Shown here: in pieces, positions 1 through 15,000 of the stretch | Layout: every line of letters begins with the position of its first letter | Numbering within the stretch: the first letter of the stretch is position 1 | Assembly (NCBI RefSeq): GCF_021404305.1 | Contig: NZ_JABFTX010000001.1 | Coordinates: 1,054,001-1,118,000, forward strand | Reading direction: 5' to 3' | From: Billgrantia ethanolica | GTDB taxonomy: Bacteria > Pseudomonadota > Gammaproteobacteria > Pseudomonadales > Halomonadaceae | Length of the DNA stretch: 64,000 nucleotides | Notes under the pieces: generated by a model | The model's database searches: none | Told to the model about the DNA's origin: nothing | Seen by the model: only the letters and a program-made list of their open reading frames with translations | Program-made: the position numbers and the translations under genes

Positions 1-3000
1 ACGGCGCCTGGGCTGGGGCCGACGCCTCACCGACACTGGCCGCTACCGAGGAAGCCACGCTGGTACGCAACCCGCTGCTGCCTGCCCCCTGCTGGCGCTC
101 GACCCACTCGTCGATCAGCGTCCGCAGCCCCTCCATGCCCCGTGCCTGGAATCCGGGCTGGTCGTGGCGAGCGAAAAGGTTGCCATTGCCCAGCAGTCCC
201 TGCGGCGTCATGTCGAGCCAGCCCAGTGCCTCCTGCACCTCATCGTCGCGCTCCTCTTCATAGAGGTTCTGCTGCGCCTGACGAATAAGGTCGAGGCGCC
301 CCTGAGCGAGCGTGACGATCGAGGTGATCTGCTCGGCTTCGTTACTGCCGCTGAGCATGATGCGAATACGCGCATACTCACCGATCATGGTGTCGAGGTC
401 GAAGTTGCCGTCGAACCTGTCGTTGCCGGCACCGCCAATGGCGATGTTGCGCCCAGGGCCGGTGATCAAGGTATCGTTGCCGCCCTCGAAGTGGTTGATG
501 GTCTCCACCGTGATCATCTGCGACGTGCGGGTCACGCGGCCGAAGTCGCCGAACAGGATGTCGTTACCCGGCCCACCGTCGAGGTAATCGTTGCCCTTGC
601 CGCCGAACATGATGTCGCGGTCGCTGCCACCGAACAGCCGGTTGTCGCCGCCCAGATCGGTGCGGCCCGTTTCGGCCATGGTGTAACGCCCGCGGGCATC
701 GCTCAGGATCACACCCACATCGCCGATGATCACGGTCTCGCCCGCCACGTTGGTGACATGGTCGTTGCCTACCCCGGCGATCACCTGATCGTTGCCGGTG
801 CCAACGTGGATTACGTCGTTGCCCCCGGTAGAGGCGCGGGTATCCAGGCTCTCCACGCGCTGGCGAATGCCGTCGCGAGCCAGGATCCGGCCATTGTCGC
901 CCAGCACCACGTTGTCACCCGATGTGACGGTGATTCTGTCATTGCCGTGACCGCCAATGATCCAGTCGTTTCCGGCCCCGCTGGTAATGGTGTCATTACC
1001 GCCGTGATTGAAATGCAGCGAAGTGAAGGAGAGGATCACGTCATTTTGATCGAACAGCGCCTCGGCGTGATCGCCGGCCAACAGGTCGTTGCCGTCACCA
1101 CTGTGAATGGTGTTGTTGCCGTCGCCGCCAATCACCAGGTTGCCACCGTGGCCAAGCGTCACAGTGTCATTGCCGCCCCGACCCGGGTTGGTGGACATTG
1201 CTTTTACCAGATGCCCTGCGGAGTTCCACACCAGCTCGCCCAGATCAGCCAGTACGACGTTACGGCCATTCTCCCCCGTGATGGTATCGTTGCCTTCACC
1301 ACCCACGAGCACGTTGTTACCTGCCCCACCGTGCAATTCATCATGCCCGGCTCTCGCGCTAGGCAGAGTCACGAGATGGCGCAACTGCCCGTTGACGAAG
1401 GTTAGAACGGCGAAATCCCCTACCAGGACGTCATTCCCTGTGTGGTTTCCGCTCAGCGCCGTGCCGCCGTAGAGAATGTCGTTCCCGCCACCTCCCAGCA
1501 GAACGTCGTTACCGCTACCGCCTTCGATGATGTCATCGCCATCAAAGCCCTCGTCGCGAACCACGATCTTCACGATGTTGCTGAAGTCGTTGACACGCCC
1601 GAACGTCACATCGGCATGGTCGCCGATCAGGATGTCGTCGCCGCTGCCACCCTGCAGGGTATCGTTGCCGCTACCGCCGATCAGGATGTTGCGCCCACCC
1701 GTCACCTCCAGGTGATTGTGGCCATAGGATGCGGGATCGGTACTGTGCACCGAGATCACGCGCTGGCTGTCGAGCAGGCGCAGGTTGGCGATGCCATCAC
1801 GCGCCTCGAGCTCGATCACGCCATGATCGCCGATCAGAATGTCGTTGCCGTCGCCACCGTACAGGCGATTGTCGCCTGCCATCAGACGATCGCCGGTGGC
1901 ATGCGCTACGTCACCCGTCGCAGAGTAGAGCGTCATCACCCTATCCGCCTGAGACAGACGCACGCTCAAGTCGACATCGATGCTGCCGTTGCCGTAGAGA
2001 TGGTTATTGCCACCGACACGGGCATCCAGCGTGTTGTTGCCACCGCCGCCGAACAGCTGGTCGTTACCGGCACCGCCGATCAAGGTGTCGTTGCCGGAAC
2101 CGCCTACCAGTACCACGCCGCCGATGGCACCACTGGCATCGAGTACGTTGTTGCCCGGATTGGTGAAGGGCTGTGCCAGGCGCGAGGGCTGTCCGCCCAC
2201 GGCACTGTAGCGCTCCCCGCTGCGCGACGTGTCGCCGAACACGATCAGCGGCATCTGCGCCTCGTAGCCGCCAACGATGCGAATATGGTCGTCACCGCCG
2301 CCGCCGTGCACCACGGTCAGCGGCATCTCGCGTATCACCGCCACCGAGCCGGCCGGCGGTAGCGCGACCACGGGACGGTCGAGCAGCAACCCCCCATTCT
2401 GAGTGATCTCGAGCACGGTGAAACGCTCGCCACCGACCAACACGCTGTCACCGCGCCGGAAGCCATCTTCGAGCCAGCTACCCGACGAGCGATGCAGTAC
2501 TGCATGACCGCCCGAGGACGAGACGCTCCAGTCACCATGATGCGCTACCGGATCGGCGTCGATGGTAAGCTGGTCACTGCCGCTGCCGAGCAGTAGTTCG
2601 ACCACCTCGAAGCCGAAGTAGTGAATACCGCGCTCGTTATCCACGGTGCCACCGTCGCCCAGGCCGTTGTCTTGCTGCAGCCAGCCCTCTCCCATACCCA
2701 GGCCGCTCAGGTGTGTGGAGGTCAGCTTGCCGATCAGATCCACGACACTGGCATCGGCATGGATGATCAGCCTATCGGTATCCTTGGCCTCCTGACGGCC
2801 GGTTTCGGTTTCGTCGACATCACCATCGTCGTCCTTGTCGAGATAGGCGGATTTCTCACCCGGCAACATGATAGCCGCGCTCAGCGAACGATCGGTATCG
2901 CCCACCCCGCCGTTGAGGATGAGCGGGCCCTGAATTCGATCCAGCACGTTGGCCTGCGGGGCGAAAGTCATGTCGTAGGCCGTGTTCTCGGCCGCCACGA

Positions 3001-6000
3001 AATGATTGTCGGCCGCCACCACGATCTCCACCGGCTGGTACCAGTTGGTCTCGTCGAACACCACCGCTGGCATGGTCACCTGGGTCAATGACAAGGTATC
3101 GCCCAGCAGGTGGTCGAGATCGGCCGCCTTGGTGAGATGCAGGTCACCGTTGGCATCGATGTGGTTGATCCGGAAACTACCCGTCAGCGGCTCGCCATCA
3201 GACCCAGTCAGGCTCAGGTACATACCTGCATCCAGACCAAGCTCACGCCAATCGCCCTCGCCCAGGCGCAGCACCGGCCCAGCCGTGGTGGCGGCCAATA
3301 CGGTCACTCCCAGGTTTCCGGTGAACACCTCGTCCAGGATCACCCGCTCACCGAGTACGAACTCAGTGAGGCCATCGCTGAACAGACGAACCGTGACGGG
3401 ATCGGTCGGCGCTTTGGTAAGGCGCAGCGTATAGCTGTCGGTACCGCCCTGGCGGGTCACGAGCGTCCTGCCATCGGACTGCTGCACCACCAGCGAAGCG
3501 CTATCGTTGTCGAACACAGTGACGCGCACCGTGCCCGGGTCGGCATCGGCATAAACCGACGACTCGCCACCGTTGGTTTCGATAGTGAAGGTGACGCGAC
3601 CGTCCAGACGGTTCTCGACGCGGTCGTTGTCGACCGCCTTGAGCGTCACCACCTGGGCCTCGTCCCAATTATCGGCAGTGAACGTCAGCGTGGTCCCCCC
3701 CTCGGCCACGACACGGTCGCCAAAGGCAGAAAGGTCGAGCATTACCGTCACCGTCTCACCGGGCTGCGGTGGGGTGGACAGGCGCAGCGTGAAGCTGCCG
3801 TCCTGACCAGTGATGTCGTCGCCCTCGATCAACTGGAGCCGCTCGTTGGGCACGTCGAATACCAGGTCACCGCGATTGGCATCGTAAACCGTGACCATGG
3901 TGTTGTTGATCGGCTGCTTCAGCAGGCCTTCGAGCACCTCCGGCAGGGACTCGCCACCAGGCGTCTGCACCTGAGCCTGATAGCTCACCGTCACGCGCCG
4001 CGTGCCCTCGACCACGTCGTCCTCGGGGGCCTTGACGAAGATCTCCTGGCGCGGCGTCCATTCACCGTCCTCGAACACGAAGTCGACGGTGATCGCCTGA
4101 CGATACTCACCATGCTCGTCGAGGGAAAGCAGCACGGTCTCGGCGGTGCGGCCACCAGCCGGCGTGCGGTTGCGATCATTGGTGGACGACATCGCCGCGG
4201 ACACGGTCAGCGTCACCAGGGTGCCTTCGGCGATGCCGTCGGCCGGCAACGCCAGCGACAGCCACCAGGATGAGGCAGGACCGCCCTCGACCACGCTGGT
4301 GTGGCCACCCGGCTGCTCGACGAGCACGGCGCCGCGGCTCTCGTCGGCAACGAGAACCGGCAGGCCATCCGCCAGCAAGCTGTCATACGCCGGATCGAGC
4401 GAGCCGGTGCCATGTCCCACCAGACTGCCGCGCCCATCCGGATCGGCCGCAACCACGCGTCCGGTGACGTTGCCGCCGATAATGAAGGAATCGCTGCCCA
4501 CACCACCGATCAGCTCGGTCACCACGTCGAAGCGCGTGCTGAGAACGTAGAAGGTATCGTCGCCCTCGAGGCCATCGACACGCACGCGTTGTATGTTGTC
4601 GAAGCCGATATTGAGACCGGCCCCGAACACACCGTCTTCGGTGATAACGAAGTTGTCGTTGCCTTCGGTACCCAGCACGGTCACGGTGTTGTAACCACTG
4701 CCACCATCGATGCTCACCGGTGCATTGATGTTGTACTCGATGTTGTCATCGCCGTTGCCGCCACGTACCTCGATGTTATCGCCGGCGATGAAGGCGCGGA
4801 TGACGAAGTTGTCGTTGCCATCCTCCCCCTCCATGCGCAGCAGCCCCTTGTTGCTGTAGACGATGAACTCGTCGTTGCCGGCGCCGCCATAGATCACCAT
4901 GGCCTCGCTGTTGCCATAGCTCAGGTAGCCAAGAGTGGTCTTGGTGACACGAATCTCATCGCCCACCCGCACGCCAGAGGCGTAATAGCCATCCACCGCC
5001 GTACCCTCGGGATTGGGATGGTCTTCGAATATCTGACCGATCTGGAAGCGGTCGTTGCCGTTGCCACCGTCCAGGGTCATCAGCGCGGAGGTATCGTCCA
5101 CCACGAAGACGTCATCGCCGTCATGGCCATTGACCGTGACCCGGCCGTTCATGTCGGCGCCGTAGTTGATGCGCTCTACGTTGCCGCCGGTAACGCCCTG
5201 GGTCGAATCTCCCTCCAGCCGCGCGATGAAATTGCGGCGAATCAGGAACAGGTCGCTCATGTCGCCGTCGACGAAGGCCCCCAGGTCGCGGTCGAGCATA
5301 CCGGGGTAGTCGTCGAAGCCGCGGCCTTCGATGAACAGGAAGTCCACGCCGTCGTTGATCGCCCCGCCGTCGGCCACGGTGATCTCGTAGTTGGCGTTCC
5401 CCCCCTGGTGCATCACGATGCGGTAGGTATCGCTGCCGCTACCGCCATCCATCAGCAGGCCATCGGTACGGCTGTTGAGCTCCACCACGGTGAGCGTATC
5501 GTCACCCTCACCGCCGAGCAGCTCGATCTCACCGAGCAGCTCATCGGCATGCAGCATCAGGTCGTCGTTACCAGCACCGCCGTAGAAACGCATGCCGTGT
5601 TCGGCATGGATGGTGCCGTGCACGCGTAGCGTATCGTTGCCGGCCCCCAGATCCACTTCCAGGCGGCCCAGGGCGTGCTCGCCGTCGAAGGTCACGCGGT
5701 CGTCGCCCGTACCGCCCTGGATCAGTACCTGATCGGCCACGATGCTGCCCGCCAGCCACAGCACATCGCCATCATTACCGCCATTCAGCAGTACGCTTGT
5801 GGCTTCGATCCGACCCTGCAACTCGAAGCGGTTGTTGCCATTGCCCGTATCCAGCTCAACGGTAGTGGCGAGGAGCGTGGCGTTCTCTTCGATCAGCCAA
5901 TGCTGTCCTTTTTCGTTGCCGCCACGCATCACGATGGACTCGCCCGCTTCAAGAGTACCTCGCAGTACGCTTGAAGCCTGCGTATCGTCGAGACGCGTAC

Positions 6001-9000
6001 CCAGCAGAGTGCTCTCCCAGGTTTCCACCCGTAGATGGATATCGCGGGAGGCCCTGAGCACGACTTGATCGTCCTCGATGACGATACCGTCGCCTGCGGA
6101 TACGAAGATGCTGCCCTGCTCGGCCTCCACCAGAACGCCGTTGGTGAACGTCACGATATCGCCGTTGTCGTCGGGATCGCTGCTCTCCATGGCGTAGAGA
6201 TAGATGTTGCCGGAGTGAGAGATCAGGTTCTCGCTGACCGTCATCGGGCTATTGGTCGTGATCTCGATGTCGCCAGCGGCGGTCAGGCCCTTACCGTCGA
6301 TCACCAGGTGACCGCTGTTGTTCAGGTACACCTGCCCCTCGCGCGACTCGCCCTGCAGCACACCGGTCGCCGTGGTGATCACCTTGTCCTGACGGCCGAT
6401 GTTGTGCTGGGCCACGAGGTAGACGCCGTAGGAGAGGATGTTGATCTCGCCCTCGTCCAGAGCGTTGAAGATGTTACCCACCTCCGAAAAGATCAGCGCC
6501 AGGGTATTGTCGCTACCGGCCCTGACCTGACCCAGGCGCAAGTCACCGCTGCGGCCCAGGCTGGCACTGCCCAGTACTTCACGTACGAAGGCGGTGTCGG
6601 CACTATCGAGATCCAGCCGGCCGATCTCGTCGTCGGTCATGATCGCCAGCAGGCGGTCGGCCTGGCCCACTCCGCCAATGCGGGTCTCCAGGCGCAGGGT
6701 CGTGGCCTTGATGTCACCGGCCAGTTCGTTGCCGTTGGTGCCCAGAATCGAGTGCAAGGCACGCAGGTAGACATGTTCACCGGCTTCGATGTAGCCGATG
6801 GTCATGCTGCCATCCACCGTATCCAGATAGATATCGTTGCCGGCCTGGGCATTGATCACGCCACCGGGCCGCGTGGCGAACTCCAGGAAATTGTTTTCCC
6901 TGCCGATGTTCTCGCCGGCTGTCAGGTGGATATTGTTGGCCAGCATGTTGATCAGCCCGTGGTTCAGGCCGTCGAGGATGCTGCCATCGGCACTCAACCA
7001 CAGGTCGCCGCTCTGGGAGAACATGGTGCCGATACGCATGTCGCTGCCGAGCGCATGCAGGTGGATACCCTGCTGGGCTCGGGCGGTCACGGTCGCGCCC
7101 TCCTTCAGGTCCAGCTGCAGTCGCGAATCGGGGCTGGAGCCGATCTGCCCGTTGGCCGCCTCCAGCACCAGGTCGCCGCTGCGGATCACCAGATCCCCCG
7201 TAAGGGTCTGGGCGGCGAGAATGCTGCCCGACACCTTGATGCGGGCATCCGCCCCCGCGTGCAGCTTGGCCAGCCGCAGGCTCGCCTCGCCCTCCTCGGC
7301 ATCGGCACCGAGGTAGACCGAACCCTCGGCTTCAACGTAGATCTCGCCGCAGTTGTAGACGTTGAAATCCTCAACCAGGCTGATGGAAATGAAGCGAATG
7401 ACCGGCAGGCCGTCGGGATCGAAGGCTTCGGTGCTGCGCGGGTCGAGAAGCACCGCGGCCAGCTCGACATCTACGCCCGACTCGGCCACCACGTCCAGTG
7501 CCGTGGTCAGCACCAGAGTACCGCCGTCCACCGAAACGATCTCGTAATAGAGCCCGTTCTCGGTGATGTTAAGCGACCTGCCATGGATGTCCAGGGTCTC
7601 GCCGGGCTTGAACCAGGTGGTGTCCCAAGCCTCGCCATCGGTACGCTCGAGGGTAACGGTGGTGACACCGCCCACTCTATCGCCCACCACGAAATTGACA
7701 TTGGCTTCCACCGGGGCGTGCTTCAAGTAGCTGACGTCCTGACGCTCCGCAGCGGAGAGCATCAGACGCTGCTCCTCGCTCAGCCCCGCCAGACCGTTGG
7801 TCATGTCGAGCAGCTCACGGCCGCTGGCCACACCGATGTTGCCGCCGGCGATCAAGGTGATGTTGCCCGCCGCCTCGACGTTGGCCGCCTGAATCTCGGT
7901 ACGGGTGCTGGTGGTTTCCTGCAGCAGCCCGGCGCCGATCAGCGACAGCAGCTCCGCCTCGGTCCACTCTTTCACCGAAGACTCGATATTGGCCACCTCG
8001 GCAGCCGTCAGGGTCGCCTGATAGTTCAGCTCGCGCAGCAGCGTTGCGGAGCCGTTCTCGTCCACGCCATGGATGGCATGCAGCTGGCGATAGACGGTAG
8101 TGCGGTCCTGAGCGATGCCGTCGATTCGCGCCTCGAGGGCGGCCTCGTCGTCGGCCAACGAGGGATCCAGTTCCAGCAAGGCCTCACGATAAGCGCTGCG
8201 TTCGCGCTCGGTCAGAATCACGCCTTGGTCGGGGTCATACTCCACCACGCGGCGATAGGTGAGGGTCTGCCCCACGGCAAGCGCTCCACCGGCAGCCAGC
8301 AGGCCGTCGGCGGTGACGTCGGCAAGGCTATCAATGGTGAAGAAGTCACTGCCGGACGTGTAGAAGCGATGACCCGCACGCGGATCGTCCGCGGCAATGT
8401 CGGGTGCCACCAGTCGCACTTCCGTACGCTCGTCGCCGCTGCCCACTTCCAGCAGCAGGTTGCCGTGCTCGTCGATGCTCTTGATGCGGTAGGTTTCGCC
8501 GTCCACCAACCCGCCGATCACATCCTCGCTGGTGGCAAAACGGTAGTTCCAGTAAGTCTGATACTCATTGGCCTTGCGGTCCTTGAGCTCCTGCTTGGCG
8601 GCCTCGATGCGTCCGCCCTCTTCGCCGGGAACCAGCCCCATGCGATCCCACACCCCGCGCAGCTGCTCGATGGTGCGCTCGTCGCGTCGGCTATCGTCGT
8701 TGCGGTCGAGCAGGTCGCCCGCGGCTCGCAGCCAGACATCGCCCTGGGCACTGACGATGCGCTCCACGCCGAGATCACCGCTGACCTGATGCAAGGCAAT
8801 ATCGCCACGTGCGGTGGCGTTGAGGCGCCCTTCGCCCGACTGCTGAATCAGCAGCGGATTATTGGCAGCGATACTCCCGATGCTGCCGCCCTCGGCAATC
8901 AGGGTCAGATTGCCACCCTGCACATGAGCCGTGGTGCCGCCCTGCAGCGTGCCGGCAATCAAACTGCCGGCGGCCATCAGGCTGACGTTGCCGCCGGCAT

Positions 9001-12000
9001 GAGCACGGTTCACGGTCAGGTCACCGTTGAGCTGGTGAACGTTGATGTCGCCGCGCACGGTCACGGCATCCAGACGCATCGGCGGTGCCGCGGCCGCATC
9101 CGGACCCAGGCGGTTGTGCAGATCGATGGCGCGGCCATTACCAATGCCATCCTCGGCACGCAACACGATTTCCGCACCGCTGATGCGAATGTCGCGGCGC
9201 TGATCGTCGTTCTGACGAATGGCCCCTTCCGTCTTCACGGTGCTGGTGCCGTTGTGGTTGGCGAGATCGCCGATCAGCACAACATCGCCACGAGACTCGA
9301 CGTTGATGGTGCCGGTCTGATTGCCGATGAATCGAATCTGGACGTCGCGGTTGGCCTCCACCGAGTGGGTATGCAGAATCACGCTCTCGCGCTCCTGCAC
9401 GAACTTGGCGTAGTTGGTCTTCTTGCCATACCAGGTACTGGTCGACCATTTGTCCACCAGTTGCACCGGGATGTCGTTCCAGTTCTGCAAGGCCTCGCCC
9501 GGCTCCGCACCGATCTGGCTCTGCGCGTACCGGTAGCCGGTCTCGTTGGAGGTGTAGAAATAGGAGAGCGAATCCTGCAGCTTGCCGGGGCTGAGTTCGC
9601 TGTTGCCCCAGTTTAGCGTGCGCGGGTCGGCGGCCAGTGCATCGATACCCAGCCAGCTGCTGGACCCCTTCACGGCATAGCGCCGCTCGGTGCTGTCCTG
9701 AGCCACGCTGAAACCGTAGCGCGCGTCCTCCCTGGGCTTGAAGGTGTAGGTATTGTTGCCATCGGGGTCATAGCGGTATTCGTGCAGCCCGGTGAACTTA
9801 TCGTCGATGCGCAGGATCCCCTGGCCCGGACGGCTCACGTCCAGCCCGCCTACGGCAAGGGCGTACTGGGTGTTGTTGATCACTTCGATGGTGCCGTAGC
9901 CGCCCAGCACTTCGAGCAGTCCGTTACCGGTGTTGACCACGTGGCCGGTGATATCGAGACGACCACCCTCGATGGCAATGTTCTGCACCTCGATCTGGCC
10001 GGTGCGCGGGTTGAAGATGGCCAGCGCCGTGCCGCTGGAAGCCGGCAGCACGATGCTGCTGGTGCTGCCGCTGCGGATATGATCGGCGATACGCTGGGCA
10101 TCGGCGTCGCCCAGCACCAGGCGATAAATATCCTCGCCGGCACGAATGTAGCCGTTGAGGTTGACGAACTCGGCATCGATCACGATCACGCCGGCGGAAA
10201 GATCCGGCGAATCGCCACGGCTGTTGCGAATCGCCTCCAGTGCCTCCGCGCTGAGTCCACCGACGCCATCGCCGCTGTGAGCCTTCACCGCCTGAGCATC
10301 AGGGTTGCCGCCGGGATTGAACTGCGACAGGCCGCGCACGGAAATCTCCCCGGCCGAGGAAAGCAGCAGGCTCTCGGCACGCATCTCCCCTTCGATCTCC
10401 AGCGAGCCCGCCGCATAGGCGACGATCTCGCCGGAGACGTTGCGGGTAAGACCCGTGACCGCGAACAGCACGCTGGCCGCCGGTGAGTTGCCATAGTCGT
10501 TGTTGTCGTAGAGGAAAGCGTCACGCGCGGTGTCGCTGAGCCCCTCCAACTGCAAGCCACGCACCAGCGCATCGAGCACCTGGCCCCGCACCCCATCGCT
10601 GGAGTCGAAATAGACCCCGCTGCTGTTGACGATGGTGATACGCGGCGTCGCCCCCTCGCTGCCCACCGGGTTGAGCCCCGACAGGCTGGTGGTCAAACTC
10701 GAGTTGAGCAGATTGATGGCCGCGGCACTGCCCACCTCGGTGAGGTTGAAGTAAAGCCCGCCGACCACCTGGGGAATCTGTGTGCTACCCAGCACCATGC
10801 GTGACGGTGCAGTGTTGAGAATGGTGATGCTGGCATCGCCCGGCGCATCCACCTCGCCGCTGCCGGTGAGGTCGTCGGCGAATACATAGACGGTACCGGC
10901 CTGGGCCCACACATCGTCGATGTAGACCGTGAGTTGATCCACCTCGTTGATCAAGATGTCGTTGCCGACCTTCTCGGCAAAGCCTTCATCCAGCAGGCGC
11001 TGCTCGATACGAGCAATCTCGTTCGTATAGAAATCGATCAGCTGCTGGTTGCCGGAACTGCGGTACAGCGCGAAGCGCTCCCTGAGATCGCGGAGCTCAT
11101 CGACGAGCTCGGACTGACCGCGCGTATAGCCCACGCTGAAGCCGATGTCGTCGTAGCCCTCCCGCGCGACCAGGAAATTGCCGGCATTGCCGGTGAACAG
11201 CGCGTCGAGTTCGGCCTCCTTGGCATCGATCTCAGCCTGCTTGGCAGCGATCTCGCTCTGCTTCTGAGCGATCTGGCTCTCCCGGGTAGCGATGTCGCCC
11301 TGCCTGCCGACGATCGACTGCTCGGTGGTGGCAATGGCAGCGTTCTTGGCCGTAATGGCTGACTGCTTGGCAGCGATCTCGTCCTGCTTGGTCGCGATCT
11401 CGCCCTGCTTGGCCGCGATTTCGGCCTCGAGACGAGCGATCTCATCCGTATTCTCGTCATCTTCATCATCAAGAGCAGCAAGCGCGGTGGTGAGGACGTC
11501 GAGTTCATCTTCCAGCTCGCCTAGCTCGTCCTCGAGCTCGATCTTCTCCGCCTCCAGCGCCACCAGCTCATCGTTCAACTCGACCAGTTGCTCCTCGAGC
11601 AACGCCAGCTCGGCTTCGAGTGCGTCGATCTGGCCAAGCAGTGACAGGATGTCAGGTTCATTGGCGCCGCGAATGGTCTGCAGCTCACTTCGCAGAGACT
11701 CCAGCGCCTGGTTGATGTCGCGAGCCAGCGAATCGATATTGGCCATCTCCAGCACCAGGCGCTGATGCCGGTCGATACCGGTACGCACCGTGCCGTCGAT
11801 GTTGACCCGACCGTTGGAGCGGGTCACCACATCGCCATCGAGTATCTCGGAGCCGCCACCGCCACCCAGGGCGGCATCGATGGCCCCCGTGACCGCCGAA
11901 ATCCAACTCACGCCCTTGGCCTGGGCATTCATGTCGCTGAAGCCGAAGCGCTCGGTGAACAACGTGATGTCCCTTGCGCCCACCAGCTCGGCACCGCTGC

Positions 12001-15000
12001 GGATATCGATCAGATGCGACTGGTTCATCTCCGCCCGGGCATTGAGATCCGTGATCGGAATCAGGCTGCCGGCAAAGCTGTCCAGCGTCGCACTCAGCGC
12101 GTATACATCGCGATTGCCGCGAATATCGCCGCCTGCCGCGAAGTTGATGTCGCCAAAGGCCGTGGCACTGGCGCCTTCATGCATCACGATGCGATTGTTG
12201 GGACTCAAGATCACCCGCACGTCGCCCACGCCTACGGTGGCGGCACCGTAGGTGTCCATCAGCAGGACGGAACTCAGGTCACCCGTGCCGCGCGCCGTCG
12301 CCACCAGCTCACCGGCGATGTGCAGCACGGCGTTCTGATGGATCAGCACGCTGGCCGCCATATCGTCATCGCGAATGTGCGAGGTAATGCCGGCGCCGGA
12401 GCCGAGGCCGGCAGCGGTGAGGTTGATCTGATCGTGGAAGGTGATGGCGTTGAGTGCCTCCAGACGCAGATCGCCCACGGTAGTGGTCAATTTCGCGCCA
12501 GCGCCCACTTCCACACGGGTATCGAGATCGAACAGCGCATCGGTGCTGGCACCGGCGCCGGCCACGGCACCGCCGGCAACACCACGAATGGTATCGTGGC
12601 CGTTCCCCGCCAGACGCTCGCGAATCACTTCGCTCTCGGCAAACATGTCCAGGCTGTCAGCCGTGACATTGGCGTTGGCCGAAACGCTTGCCAGGGTATC
12701 GGCGGTAATGCGGAAGCGCGCCTCCGCCCCGGTACCGCCGAGCACGCCACCCGCCGCAGCCAGTATCTGGCTCTCCATCTCGAAGATCTGGTTGGCGCGA
12801 ATCAGAAGCTTGCCGGCATCCGGGTCCGTGGAAGTCAACGGCGCCGTGACGGACAGGGTCGAGGCCCCCACCGTAGCGTGGGTAATGGCCGTCTGGCGCA
12901 GGTGGTTACCGGCACCGGCACCGGCGACCACACCGCCGCTGCCGGCCAAGGAGTAGAGCTCCGCCTGCTGGTGACCGCCGGCCTCGACGCTGACTCGCCC
13001 CGCGCCGATCAGATGACCATCGCCGATCCTCGCCCGGCTCTGGGTATTCTGGCGCACGTCCACCACGGCAGCACCGGCCGCCACCAAACCACCCACCACG
13101 CTGATGGCACGACCTTCCAGCGACGTACGCAGGTCGGTAACGACTCGCAGATGACCGGCCACCTCGATATTGTTGTCGCTCTGCGGCTCGCCCGGCGCGG
13201 CACGGTTGGACTGCGTATTGCCGATCACGGCCTCGGCGCGGGCATTGTCGCGCAGAGTGATCACGGTGGCATTGAGGCCCAGCAGCGCCCCGCCGGCGGA
13301 GCCGACAGCCCGTGCGTAGAGAGACGGCGCGTCATTCAACAGCGTGCTGCCCGCCTCGACGGTCAGGTTGGCGGCGCGCAGGCTGATGTCGCTGTTGGCG
13401 CCGCCAGGCGTGCCCACCTGTGCCAGCACCCGGGTGCCCAGGTTGCCCACCACCACCGAAGCGCCGATACCGACCCCGGCGCTAACCGCCACCCCGAGCG
13501 ATTCTACGCTGACCCGCGGCGTATGCAGCGCGCTGATGACCACATCGCCCAAGGCGCTGAGGGTAATGCCGCTGCCCAGCCAAGCCTGCACATCGTTGGA
13601 AAGACTCACGGTGGAGACGTTAGCGGTGCCCGCACCGGCCAGACCGGCGGCCACGGCAACCACGGTCAGATTGACCCTGTCGAGGCTGGTGGCAGACACC
13701 ATCACGTTGTTCAACAGGGTATCGTCACCCAGGATCGCACGCTCACCGAGCCACGCCTGAGTGGCACCACTGATCTCGACCACCCCTACGGATATACCCG
13801 CCGCCACCTTGCCGATGCTGCCGCCGGCCGCCAACGCCTGATGCTGACGGTCCACACTGGCGCTCAGCGTCAGGTTGCCGGGCGTATTGATGACGACAGC
13901 CTGAGCCGGCGTACCGGCATCTTCGATATAGCCCTGCTGGATGCTGCGATCCAGGATGATGGTGCTCTGGCCGCCTATGGCGATACCCAGGGCCGCCGCA
14001 CCGCCCACGGCATGCAGGTTACTGTTGAGCTCAGCGTGGCTGGCCACGCGAATTTGACCGTCGGCAGCGAGCGAGCTTCCGTAGCCCACGGTGGCACTCA
14101 CCGCGCCGTTGAGTTCGAGCACGGCGATGGAAATGCCCACGCTGGCGGCGCCGGAAATGGCCGCTCCGCCGGTCACGATCCCCACCTCGAGCAGCTCTTT
14201 CGCCTCGACCACGATATCGCCGCCGGCATCGAGCTCGGTGAAGCGCCCCACCTTGGCGGTAGTGTCGCCGATCACCTGGCCGTTCTTCTCGACGTCGAAG
14301 CTCACCTGGAAGGTCAGTTCATCGAGGGCCTGGTTGGTGGTCTTGCGGTTGGCCTGGTTCTGATTGCCGGCGTTGGCCGGCGCATCGAAGTCGCGCTCGA
14401 AGTCTTCCGGGTCGTACGGGTCGTCGTCGTCATCTTCGATGCCGGAGTCGCCTGAGCTTGCGCTCTCCTGCATGGCATAGTCGCCGTTGGCGAAGCCAGC
14501 AAAGGAACCCGAGACCAGTTGGCCAAGCTCCTCGACGTCGGCCACGGCATCCTCGCTGAGCCCCGCTCCCAGGCTGATGACCGAGATGGCACCGTTGAGG
14601 CTGAGCGTACCGCTGGCGGTAAAGGCCAATACCGCCGAGTTGATGTCGCGCTCGAGCAGGGCTTCCACACGAATGTCGCCGGCGGCGTGTACCAGGCTGT
14701 AATCGTCGATGGATGCCAGAGTGCGCTCGCGCAGCACCATGACCTCCACCGAGGCACCGGCCCCGACGCCACCCACACTGACAGCGCCCACCCCTTGCAG
14801 GTAGTCGCCGGCGTTTTCACGTACGTTCATCTTGGTGAGCGTATTGGCGACCACCTCCACCGAACCGCCGGTGGAGCGCAGTTCGCTGCGCTGGCCAGCG
14901 TAGCTGGCAACCCGAGCCTCGGTATGAGCATCGGCCATCATCACCGAGAAGGCGCCGGAAAGCGCGCCGCCGCCCACGGCACCGGCTACCACGCTGATGC

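Noticed and set aside
1..5700. Dense recurring words such as gtcgttgccgccacc, at first like a DNA repeat or CRISPR-like array
   Set aside because: They are degenerate codons of RTX nonapeptides in the minus-strand protein; unit length and spacing vary and there are no unique spacers.
6035..9616. A 1,193-codon open frame on the plus strand, with others of 896 and 1,148 codons nearby
   Set aside because: They lie exactly antisense to the giant gene. Their translations are the reverse image of its Gly/Asp/Val-rich codons and show no domain or plausible start signals.
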